Positions 1 through 5,618 of a DNA stretch of 15,874 nucleotides are shown here, one piece after another. The DNA comes from CAXSEF01 sp050955025 (lineage in GTDB: Bacteria > Pseudomonadota > Alphaproteobacteria > Acetobacterales > Acetobacteraceae). The stretch covers positions 1 through 15,874 of the forward strand of contig JBPBQX010000117.1 in NCBI GenBank assembly GCA_050955025.1, in the 5' to 3' direction. Under the pieces are notes generated by a model, which ran no database searches, was not told where the DNA came from, and worked only from the letters and a program-made list of their open reading frames with translations. The first letter of the stretch is position 1, and each line of letters begins with the position of its first letter. The translations under genes and the position numbers were made by a program.

Positions 1-787
1 GCCGGTTGACCGGGGCGGCGGGCCCGCTGCTCTCGACCACGAGCACGTCGCCGTTGGGCAGCACGGCGAGCGAGCGCGGGTGCTTCAGGCCGCGCGCCAG
101 GGCCTCGACGCGCAGGCCCTTCGGCACGACCGGCGTCTCGTCCGCGCCCCAGGCGACGACCGGCGCGATGTCCATGGGCGGCAGCAGGAACTGGTGCGGC
201 GCGGGCAGCTCGGGGGTCGCGCCGTACTGGGTGGCGGCCGCGATCTGCGCCGCCGGCGGGCCGGAGAACGCCCACACGCTGCCCAGGCCGCAGGCGAACA
301 CCGCGAGCGCAAGCAGCGACACCGGCACCGCGCGGCGCACCTGCTGCCGCACGCCGGGGCGCACGAGGCCGCCGGCGGGGCGGTGGAGGCGCGTGACGAC
401 CAGGATGAGCATGACCAGCGCCGAGAGCGTCAGCCCGGTGGGCACGACGGCCGTGTAGCCGTCGCGGCTGTGCACCAGGACGTTAACGATCGAGAGCAGC
501 GCCGCGAGCGTGTCGCCCAGCACGTGCGTCCAGGGCGGGGTGAGCGGGTGGAGGCGCCGCCCGGCCGCGAGGTCGACCAGCCCGGCCACGGCGGTGACCG
601 CCACCGCCACCAGCCCGGCCGTGATCAGCCAGACCGAGAACGTCTCCCAGTCCGTGGTCGCGGACCGCCAGTAGGCCAGGTCGGTGACCAGGGCGGCGCC
701 GAAGAAGGCGTAGGCGACCGGCACCAGCCGGGGATAGAGCGGCCGGGCCGCAAGGCGCTGCGGCGATGGCGAGATGGTCTCGGACAT
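1..787 (-). CDS. DUF2231-like membrane domain fused to sorbosone/PQQ-type sugar dehydrogenase (N-terminal part, cut by window edge)
   Basis: The open frame begins at an ATG (MSETISPSPQ) at 787 and is still open at base 1, giving 262 residues. Hydrophobic segments lie at about residues 22-40, 50-72, 88-106, 113-132 and 154-174. The first four, with their short loops and the VLGD..A..S.VNVLVHSRDGY stretch, resemble DUF2231 membrane domains. After the fifth helix comes an Ala/Pro-rich linker. At about residue 222 begins GLRVEALARGLKHPRSLAV followed by LPNGDVLVVES. This is the characteristic opening of the sorbosone/glucose dehydrogenase beta-propeller, which in this family oxidises sugars or aldehydes in the periplasm using PQQ. 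The bulk of the propeller and its catalytic His lie outside the window, so activity cannot be judged. No clear Shine-Dalgarno precedes the ATG. A 235-bp gap separates it from msrA upstream on the same strand, so it probably has its own promoter. The fold calls are family recognition. Confidence 0.75.
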   Translation of the reverse strand, partial: MSETISPSPQRLAARPLYPRLVPVAYAFFGAALVTDLAYWRSATTDWETFSVWLITAGLVAVAVTAVAGLVDLAAGRRLHPLTPPWTHVLGDTLAALLSIVNVLVHSRDGYTAVVPTGLTLSALVMLILVVTRLHRPAGGLVRPGVRQQVRRAVPVSLLALAVFACGLGSVWAFSGPPAAQIAAATQYGATPELPAPHQFLLPPMDIAPVVAWGADETPVVPKGLRVEALARGLKHPRSLAVLPNGDVLVVESSGPAAPVNR

Positions 788-939
788 GGAGGCTTCTGCA
801 TCCTGGGTGGGGATTGGGAGGAGATCGACCGGCACGCGGCGCACGAAGCCGCGTCGCCGGCGGGACGGCAAACCGGCAACGGCGGATCGACGCCGGGCAC
901 CTGCCGGGCGGAATGACGGCGCGGCCGGCGGAAGGCACG

Positions 940-1001
940 CCACCGGCGCGGTCCCCGCCGGTGGACCGCATCCGGCACTCCGCGCGCCCGTGGCGGGGAC
1001 C
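940..1001. terminator. Hairpin-forming region after msrA (possible terminator, no U tract)
   Basis: Downstream of the msrA stop (minus strand) there are two mutually exclusive inverted repeats. One has 10-bp arms, GGTCCCCGCC at 950-959 and GGCGGGGACC at 992-1001, with a 32-base loop. The other has 8-bp arms, CCACCGGC at 940-947 and GCCGGTGG at 957-964, with a 9-base loop. Neither is followed by a T run on either strand, so intrinsic termination is unproven; a structural or Rho-assisted role is possible. Confidence 0.3.
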
Positions 1002-1022
1002 AGCGCCCCGCGCCGGCGTGCC

Positions 1023-1532
1023 TCAGGCGGCGTCGGCCCGGCGCGGCAGCTTCCAGCCGGGGCGGGCGAAGTGGCAGGTGTAGCCGTTCGGGATCCGCTC
1101 CAGGTAGTCCTGGTGCTCCGGCTCGGCCTGCCAGAAGTCGCCCACCGGCACGACCTCGGTGACGACCTTGCCCGGCCACAGCCCGGAGGCCTCCACGTCG
1201 GCGATCGTATCCCGCGCGACCGCCTCCTGCTCGGGTGACGCGAAGAAGATCGCCGAGCGGTAGCCCGGCCCGACGTCGTTGCCCTGCCGGTTGCGGGTGG
1301 TCGGGTCGTGGATCTGGAAGAAGAACTCCAGCAGCGCGCGGAAGCTCGTCACCGCCGGGTCGAAGACGATCTCGATCGCCTCGGCGTGGTTGCCGTGGTT
1401 GCGGTAGGTCGCGTTGCGGACCTCGCCGCCGGAATAGCCCACGCGGGTCGAGACCACGCCCGGGCGCCTGCGGACCAGGTCCTGCATGCCCCAGAAGCAG
1501 CCCCCCGCCAGAACGGCGCGCTCGTTGCTCAT
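1023..1532 (-). CDS. msrA: Peptide-methionine (S)-S-oxide reductase MsrA
   Basis: This 169-residue protein reduces the S epimer of methionine sulfoxide in free and protein-bound form, repairing oxidised proteins. The signature GGCFWG is at residues 10-15, with catalytic Cys12. Family blocks follow in order: GYSGG (32-36), ATYRNHGNHAEAIEI (41-55), FFQIHDPTTRNRQGNDVG (71-88), YRSAIF and the C-terminal NGYTCHFARPG. The only other cysteine is Cys153; the Gly-rich tail with extra resolving cysteines found in some MsrA forms is absent. No signal peptide is visible, so it should be cytoplasmic. The ATG at 1532 overlaps the msrB stop in an ATGA junction, so the gene is translationally coupled to msrB and they form an msrB-msrA operon. 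Length and motifs are normal for the short MsrA form, and the identification is firm. Confidence 0.96.
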   Translation of the reverse strand: MSNERAVLAGGCFWGMQDLVRRRPGVVSTRVGYSGGEVRNATYRNHGNHAEAIEIVFDPAVTSFRALLEFFFQIHDPTTRNRQGNDVGPGYRSAIFFASPEQEAVARDTIADVEASGLWPGKVVTEVVPVGDFWQAEPEHQDYLERIPNGYTCHFARPGWKLPRRADAA

Positions 1533-1978
1533 GCCGGCTCCTCCACCTGCGCCAGGTACTCGCCGTAGCCCTGCGCCGCCATGTCGTCGCGGTGCACGAA
1601 GCGCAGCGACGCCGAATTGATGCAGTAGCGCAGTCCGCCCCGCTCGCGCGGCCCGTCGTCGAACACGTGTCCGAGATGGCTGTCGCCGTGGTGCGAGCGC
1701 ACCTCGACGCGCACCATGCCGTGCGAGCTGTCGCGCAGCTCGGCGACGTGCGCGGGCTCGACCGGCTTCGTGAAGCTCGGCCAGCCGCAATGCGAGTCGA
1801 ACTTGTCCGCGCTGGCGAACAGCGGCTCGCCCGACACGACGTCGACGTAGAGGCCGGGCTCGCGGTTGTGCAGCAGCGCGCCGGTGCCCGCCCGCTCGGT
1901 GCCGCTCTGCTGTGTCACGCGGAACTGCTCCGGCGTCAGGGCGGAAACGGCCTCGGGGGTCTTCTGGTAGGAAGCCAT
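1529..1978 (-). CDS. msrB: Peptide-methionine (R)-S-oxide reductase MsrB (zinc-free type)
   Basis: This 149-residue protein reduces the R epimer of methionine sulfoxide and so complements MsrA. Visible family blocks are LYVDVVSGEPLF (43-54), KFDSHCGWPSF (59-69), SHHGDSHLGHVFDDGP (95-110) and RYCINSASLRF (117-127). Cys119 is the expected catalytic cysteine, and Cys64 in the CGWPSF block is the likely resolving cysteine. The two CxxC zinc motifs of structural-zinc MsrBs are missing: where the first would be, the sequence reads VDVVSG. This is therefore the metal-free subtype. The ATG start is supported by AAGGAGA at 1985-1991, six bases upstream. It is the first gene of the msrB-msrA pair and is transcribed divergently from the chloroperoxidase-family hydrolase across 186 bp. 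There is no export signal, so it should be cytoplasmic. Confidence 0.96.
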   Translation of the reverse strand: MASYQKTPEAVSALTPEQFRVTQQSGTERAGTGALLHNREPGLYVDVVSGEPLFASADKFDSHCGWPSFTKPVEPAHVAELRDSSHGMVRVEVRSHHGDSHLGHVFDDGPRERGGLRYCINSASLRFVHRDDMAAQGYGEYLAQVEEPA

Positions 1979-2126
1979 GATGGATCTCCTTGTCGCGCCA
2001 AGATGGTGATCCCGCACCGCCATGTCGACCACGCCGCCGGCGGAAGCCGCCGCTGCCGCCCGCCTCCGCCCCCCCTCGCCTTCGCGATTCGTTCCGGTCA
2101 TGGTGCGAACGGCCGCAACGACCACC

Positions 2127-2143
2127 CCGGCGCCGGGCGCCGG
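2127..2143. promoter_or_regulatory. Perfect 8-bp inverted repeat upstream of the hydrolase
   Basis: CCGGCGCC-G-GGCGCCGG is an almost seamless palindrome. It lies in the msrB/hydrolase divergent intergenic region, ending 21 bases before the hydrolase ATG and 8 bases before its Shine-Dalgarno. It could be an operator or a 5' leader hairpin affecting translation. In DNA this rich in GC, such palindromes also arise by chance. Confidence 0.25.
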
Positions 2144-2164
2144 ACACGACAGGGGACACGCACG

Positions 2165-2986
2165 ATGGGCTTCGTTTCCACCGCCGACGGCACGCGCATC
2201 TTCTTCAAGGACTGGGGCAGCGGCCCGCCCGTGGTATTCTCGCACGGCTGGCCGCTGTGCTCGGACGCCTGGGACGGGCAGATGCTGTTCATGCTGCACA
2301 ACGGCTTCCGCGTCATCGCCCACGACCGCCGCGGCCACGGCCGCTCCGACCAGCCCGGCACGGGCAACGACATGGACACCTACGCCGACGACCTCGCCGC
2401 CGTGATGGACGCGCTCGACGTGCGCGACGCGGTCATGGTCGGCCACTCCACCGGCGGCGGCGAGGTCGCCCACTATATCGGCCGCCACGGCACCGCGCGC
2501 GTCGCCAGGGTCGTGCTGGTGGGCGCGGTGCCCCCGGTCATGGTGTCCACGCCGCGCTGGCCGGGCGGCCTCGACGTCTCCGTGTTCGACGGCATCCGCA
2601 AGGGCGTGGCCGACAACCGCTCGGCGTTCTTCCTCGACCTCGCGATCCCGTTCTTCGGCATGAATCGCGCCGGCGCAACGATCAACGAGGGCCTGCGCCA
2701 GAGCTTCTGGGCGCAGGGCATGATGGGCTCGATCGTCGGCCAGCACGCCTGCGTCCGCGAGTTCTCCGAGGTCGACTACACCGCCGACCTGGAGCGCATC
2801 GACAGGCCCACCCTGGTGATCCACGGCGACGACGACCAGATCGTGCCGATGGGGCACGCGGGCACCCTGAGCGCGCAGGTCGTCCCGGACGCGACGCTCA
2901 AGGTCTACGAGGGCGCGCCGCACGGCCTCGCCGCCACCCACCAGGACCGGCTCAACGCCGACCTCCTGGCGTTCGCGCGGGGCTGA
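2165..2986 (+). CDS. Alpha/beta hydrolase, non-heme chloroperoxidase (perhydrolase) family
   Basis: This 273-residue protein matches the usual length of the cofactor-free haloperoxidase family. It opens with the typical MGFVSTADGTRIFFKDWGSG, then HGWP (27-30, oxyanion-hole region), HDRRGHGRSD (53-62) and the nucleophile elbow GHSTGGG with Ser95. The acid is Asp224 in HGDDDQIVP and the base His253 in GAPHGL, completing the triad. Family members are esterases that can also make peracids from carboxylic acids and hydrogen peroxide; peracids can then oxidise halides. The physiological substrate cannot be read from sequence. AGGGGA at 2151-2156 sits 8 bases before the ATG. No signal peptide is visible. 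It diverges from msrB-msrA, which repair the methionine oxidation that such chemistry would cause; a functional link is inference. Confidence 0.9.
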   Translation: MGFVSTADGTRIFFKDWGSGPPVVFSHGWPLCSDAWDGQMLFMLHNGFRVIAHDRRGHGRSDQPGTGNDMDTYADDLAAVMDALDVRDAVMVGHSTGGGEVAHYIGRHGTARVARVVLVGAVPPVMVSTPRWPGGLDVSVFDGIRKGVADNRSAFFLDLAIPFFGMNRAGATINEGLRQSFWAQGMMGSIVGQHACVREFSEVDYTADLERIDRPTLVIHGDDDQIVPMGHAGTLSAQVVPDATLKVYEGAPHGLAATHQDRLNADLLAFARG

Positions 2987-2997
2987 CGGGGGCGAAG

Positions 2998-3050
2998 GGA
3001 AGTCGAGGCTCCACAGCAGGCTCCGCCAAGGGCTCGCCTCTGGAGTCCAT
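2998..3050 (+). repeat. Diverged partial copy of the GGAAG intergenic repeat (copy A)
   Basis: Eleven bases after the hydrolase stop the sequence begins GGAAG and continues into CTCCGCCAAGGGCTCGCC and CTCTGGAGTCC. This resembles copy B at 10733-10790 (GGAAG..., CTCCGCCAAAGGCTGCGCC, CTTGGAA). An imperfect hairpin, CCAAGGGC (3026-3033) with GCCTCTGG (3036-3043), occupies the place of the CCAAAGG hairpin in the longer copies. The right half found in copies B and C was not recognised here. Confidence 0.45.
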
Positions 3051-3276
3051 GACCTGGATGGAAAATCCCCGTGGTGCCCGGCCTTCGCCGGGTCGGGGGA
3101 ACGGCCCGGAAACCCTGACGATCGCCGGCGCCACAGGGCCGGGGACGCGGCCCGGTCCCGGCCCGCCATCCCGGACGTCGCCGCCCGGCCGGCATCCGTC
3201 CGGGTGCTGCCGCCGTAACGTCGTCGAGCGGGGGCCATGCCCGGCCCGCGCACGGTGAACCGTCATGACCCCCAGC

Positions 3277-3304
3277 TTGCCACCGACCCGGCCCGTGTTA
3301 CGGT
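3277..3304 (+). promoter_or_regulatory. Possible sigma70-like promoter upstream of the ECF sigma gene
   Basis: TTGCCA (3277-3282) and TACGGT (3299-3304) are separated by 16 bp, about 105 bp before the proposed TTG start. Five of six bases fit the -35 consensus and only three of six the -10 (T, A and the final T). The match is weak and unconfirmed. Confidence 0.25.
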
Positions 3305-3397
3305 GCCCCCCTCGCGCAGCGGCGGTGCACCCGTACCGCATGCGCCAGCCGCACTCCCGCCGCCGCGCGGGATCGTCGGCGGCGAGGCGAGCGGGAC

Positions 3398-3403
3398 AGG
3401 GAG
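3398..3403 (+). promoter_or_regulatory. Shine-Dalgarno that selects a TTG start for the ECF sigma gene
   Basis: AGGGAG lies five bases upstream of an in-frame TTG at 3409. Starting there gives a normal-length sigma factor beginning just before region 2. The ATG at 3265 has no comparable site and adds 48 Arg/Pro/Ala-rich residues. Confidence 0.5.
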
Positions 3404-3408
3404 CTGGG

Positions 3409-3957
3409 TTGGCAGCAACATCGGAGGCCGTGGACGCGGTGTCGCTGCTGCAGCGATGCGCGGCCGGGGACCAGGACGCCTTCCGCATCCTCTACGACGT
3501 CCACTGCGGACGGCTGTACGGGGTCGCGCTGCGCATCACCCGGCAGTCCTCCCTCGCCGCCGACGCGGTGCACGACGCCTTCCTCCAGGCGTGGCAGAAC
3601 GCGGCCCGCTTCGACCCGGAGCGCGGCGGCGCCGAGACCTGGCTGCTGAGCCTCGTGCGCTACCGTGCGCTCGACCTGGCGCGGCGTCGCACCCGCGAGG
3701 TCGCCGGCGTCGACCTGCCCGAGGAGGCCGACCCGTCCCCCGGCGCGCTGGCGACCCTGCTGGAGCGTGACGACGCGACCGCCCTGCACGGCTGCCTGGA
3801 CGAGCTGGACGAGGACCGCCGCTCGCTGATCTGCCTCGCCTTCATGGACGGCCTGACGCACAGCGAGCTGGCCGAGCGCCTCGGCGCGCCGCTCGGCTCG
3901 GTGAAGTCGCGCATCCGACGCGGCCTCGCGGCCCTTCGCGCCTGTCTCGACCGATGA
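3409..3957 (+). CDS. ECF-type RNA polymerase sigma factor
   Basis: Read from the TTG at 3409, this is a 182-residue extracytoplasmic-function sigma factor that directs RNA polymerase to a stress regulon. Region 2 spans about residues 25-95, with AFRILYDVHCGRLYGVALRI, ADAVHDAFLQAWQNAARFDP (core binding and -10 recognition) and WLLSLVRYRALDLARRR. Region 4 spans about 125-178, with a helix-turn-helix in DGLTHSELAERLGAPLGSVKSRIRRGL that would read the -35 element. An acidic Pro-containing linker joins them. Its TGA overlaps the ATG of the anti-sigma gene (ATGA), the usual layout for a sigma factor and its cognate inhibitor. An upstream ATG at 3265 would give 230 residues; I prefer the TTG because of the Shine-Dalgarno and family length. 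The RskA-like partner suggests the SigK-like group, but the target promoters are unknown. Confidence 0.92.
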   Translation: MAATSEAVDAVSLLQRCAAGDQDAFRILYDVHCGRLYGVALRITRQSSLAADAVHDAFLQAWQNAARFDPERGGAETWLLSLVRYRALDLARRRTREVAGVDLPEEADPSPGALATLLERDDATALHGCLDELDEDRRSLICLAFMDGLTHSELAERLGAPLGSVKSRIRRGLAALRACLDR

Positions 3958-4733
3958 GCGGCCCCCCCGACTTCCCCGGCACGGCACCCGCTATGCCCGA
4001 GCCGCCCGAGGACCTAGCGGCCGAATACGTGCTGGGCTGCCTCGACCTGCCCGCGATGGCCGAGGCGCGCCGCCGCCTTGCCGCCGAGCCCGGCTTCGCA
4101 CGCGAGGTGGCGGAATGGGAACGCCGCCTGCTGCCGCTCGCGGCCCTGGTGGCAGAGCGTGCCCCGCCCGCCGCGCTGTGGGACCGGCTGGAGCAGTCCC
4201 TGGCCGGGCTGCGCGGAGCGGACGCCGCGCCGCGCGCCGTTCCGCCGGGCCCGAGGCTCGCCGCGGTCCCCGACGCCCGCCCGCAGGACTCCGCCGCCAC
4301 GGGCGAGGCCGCGGTCCTGCGGCGCAGCGTGCGGCGCTGGCGCGTGGCGACGGCGGCATCGCTGGCCCTGGCGGCGGGGGTGGCCGCGTTCGCGCTGCGC
4401 CAGCCGGACGGGACCCGCACGATCGCAGCCCTGGCCCCGGCCGGCAGCCAGTCCGGGCTGTTCCTGGCGATGGCGCGGCCGGACGGCACGCTGGTGCTGC
4501 GCGCTGTCTCGGCGGTGTCGGTGCCGCAGGGCCGCGACCTGCAGCTCTGGTCGCTGCCCGAGGGCGCCACCGTGCCGGCCTCGCTCGGCGTGCTGCCCTC
4601 GGACGGCAAGCAGGTCCAGGCGAGCCCCACGGCGGGCGGCCAGCTCCTGGTCAGCCTGGAGCCCGCGGGCGGTTCGCCGACCGGCGCGCCGACCGGTCCG
4701 GTCGTCTACTCCGGCCGCCTGATCACGGAGTAG
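3954..4733 (+). CDS. RskA-family membrane anti-sigma factor
   Basis: This 259-residue, single-pass membrane protein should hold the adjacent ECF sigma factor inactive. The cytoplasmic N-terminus carries LAAEYVLGCLDLPAMAEARR (about 21-40) and EVAEWERRLLPLAALV, the helical anti-sigma region of the RskA type. A Pro/Ala linker leads to one hydrophobic segment at about 131-148, preceded by RRSVRRWR, which predicts the N-terminus inside. The periplasmic C-terminal domain has GLFLAMARPDGTLVL, LQLWSLPEGATVPASLGVLP and a final VVYSGRLI, matching the RskA C-terminal domain. The zinc anti-sigma motif HxxxCxxC is absent, so release is more likely by regulated proteolysis at the membrane than by direct thiol oxidation; that is family knowledge, not seen here. 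The overlap with the sigma gene implies coupled synthesis. Confidence 0.9.
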   Translation: MSGPPDFPGTAPAMPEPPEDLAAEYVLGCLDLPAMAEARRRLAAEPGFAREVAEWERRLLPLAALVAERAPPAALWDRLEQSLAGLRGADAAPRAVPPGPRLAAVPDARPQDSAATGEAAVLRRSVRRWRVATAASLALAAGVAAFALRQPDGTRTIAALAPAGSQSGLFLAMARPDGTLVLRAVSAVSVPQGRDLQLWSLPEGATVPASLGVLPSDGKQVQASPTAGGQLLVSLEPAGGSPTGAPTGPVVYSGRLITE

Positions 4734-4883
4734 CCCGCCGCCTGCCGCAACCCCGTCCGCCGGGTCGCGTCCTTTACGGGGCGGCCCTCGGCAGGGCGTG
4801 GAGCCGGACGTCGACCCTGCCCCCCCCGCCGTTCCCCGGCAGGGGCTGCCGGTGTGGAGCGCCCCGTTCGGCGCCGGTTGTCG

Positions 4884-4899
4884 GAGTCGCACGCGACTC
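4884..4899. promoter_or_regulatory. Palindrome GAGTCGC-AC-GCGACTC, possible operator
   Basis: A perfect seven-base inverted repeat with a two-base centre lies about 16 bp upstream of the putative -35 for the DUF2934 gene. Size and symmetry fit a dimeric regulator site, but no regulator is identified. Confidence 0.3.
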
Positions 4900-4915
4900 G
4901 CGGCGAGACCCCCGA

Positions 4916-4943
4916 TTGCCAACCCCGGCGCGGCGGGTCTATT
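4916..4943 (+). promoter_or_regulatory. Candidate sigma70-like promoter for the DUF2934 gene
   Basis: TTGCCA (4916-4921), a 16-bp spacer and TCTATT (4938-4943) give five of six and four of six consensus matches. This is one of the few AT-richer spots in the gap and lies 92 bp before the ATG. Confidence 0.35.
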
Positions 4944-5035
4944 GCGCGCCAGCCGTTCCATTTCGGCCGCGTCCGCTGCCGCAACGCGAACCTCGCCGCA
5001 GCCCTGGCGTTGCCTACCGCACGGAGGACCCTGGA

Positions 5036-5494
5036 ATGACCGACAATCCCCTCGACGACAGCGACGGCAAGCGCAACGCGCTGATCGAGAAGCGTGCCTA
5101 CCATCTCTGGGAAGTGGGCGGCCGCCCCCACGGCCAGCATGACGAGTTCTGGGAACGCGCCTCGGAGCTGGTGCGCATGGAGGAGGCCGCCGGCTTCGGC
5201 CAGCTTCCCAACCCCGCCACCGTGCCCGGCGCCGACCCCTCGCGTGTGCAGCCCGTCGAGGAGGCGTTCATCCAGGAGAACCTGGGCGAGTTCCCCGACA
5301 GCCTCTCCGACCAGGGCGAGCGTGCGGCGACACCGAGCGCCGCCCTGACCCACGAGGAGCCCGCCGAGCCGGCACCCACCGCGCCCAGGAAGCCGAAGGG
5401 CAAGGCGGACGCCGTGGCTCCGGGCAAGGAAGCCAAGCCCGCGGCCGAGGGTTCGGCACGCAAGGCGCCGGCCAAGAAGCCCGCCAAAGGCTGA
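5036..5494 (+). CDS. DUF2934 domain-containing protein with basic low-complexity tail
   Basis: This protein has 152 residues, and the start is supported by GGAGG (5023-5027) eight bases before the ATG. The N-terminal part, about residues 14-50, contains IEKRAYHLWEVGGRPHGQHD and FWERASELVRMEE. This is the short helical DUF2934 motif, found in many alphaproteobacterial small proteins of unknown function. The middle (about 55-95) is acidic and Pro-rich. The last 50 residues or so are Pro/Ala/Lys-rich (APRKPKGKAD, GKEAKPAAEG, RKAPAKKPAKG), a disordered basic tail like those of some DNA- or polyanion-binding proteins. There is no signal peptide or membrane helix. It stands alone with its own candidate promoter and palindrome upstream. 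DUF2934 proteins are often considered stress-associated, but I cannot assign a function. Confidence 0.85.
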   Translation: MTDNPLDDSDGKRNALIEKRAYHLWEVGGRPHGQHDEFWERASELVRMEEAAGFGQLPNPATVPGADPSRVQPVEEAFIQENLGEFPDSLSDQGERAATPSAALTHEEPAEPAPTAPRKPKGKADAVAPGKEAKPAAEGSARKAPAKKPAKG

Positions 5495-5519
5495 GCCGGC
5501 GCGACAATACGGCTTTTCT

Positions 5520-5540
5520 GGCGGCCCGAGGACGGCCGCC
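5520..5540 (+). terminator. GC hairpin between the DUF2934 and chemoreceptor genes
   Basis: GGCGGCC (5520-5526) and GGCCGCC (5534-5540) form a perfect 7-bp stem with a 7-base loop, 25 bases after the DUF2934 stop. No T run follows, so this is a terminator candidate only. Confidence 0.35.
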
Positions 5541-5618
5541 CATCTGCCCAGGCGGCGTGCCTACAGAGACGATTAACCCGGGCCTGCCATCCTCGTCCCG
5601 ACTTCCAAGGACAGGACG

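Larger units (their letters stand above)
2987..3408. other. 422-bp non-coding region between the hydrolase and the ECF sigma gene
   Basis: No credible gene lies here. It holds a diverged repeat copy (2998-3050), a GC hairpin with a short loop (CCCGGC 3077-3082, CTTC, GCCGGG 3087-3092, no following T run), and a possible sigma70-like promoter at 3277-3304. The sigma-factor frame runs upstream to 3265, but that extension is Arg/Pro-rich and unlike sigma factors, so it is treated as untranslated. Confidence 0.6.
4734..5035. other. 302-bp non-coding region between anti-sigma and DUF2934 genes
   Basis: No gene is recognised. Near the anti-sigma end are small GC hairpins: GCCCT/AGGGC at 4784-4788 and 4793-4797, and CCCTGCC/GGCAGGG at 4815-4821 and 4838-4844. 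None has a T tract. Further right are a seven-base-arm palindrome (4884-4899) and a promoter-like pair (4916-4943), listed separately. Confidence 0.5.

Noticed and set aside
2071..2095. GGAAC on the minus strand upstream of msrB as an ECF-type -35
   Set aside because: No matching -10 (for example CGTT) lies 16 to 17 bp downstream; the sequence there is a G run.
3098..3122. GGAAC-16-CGAT upstream of the sigma gene as an autoregulatory ECF promoter
   Set aside because: It is a partial match only, almost 300 bp from the start codon, and not shared with the msrB or hydrolase upstream regions.
4751..4781. CCCCGT/ACGGGG inverted repeat after the anti-sigma gene
   Set aside because: The 6-bp stem has a 19-base loop and no T tract, too weak to call a terminator.
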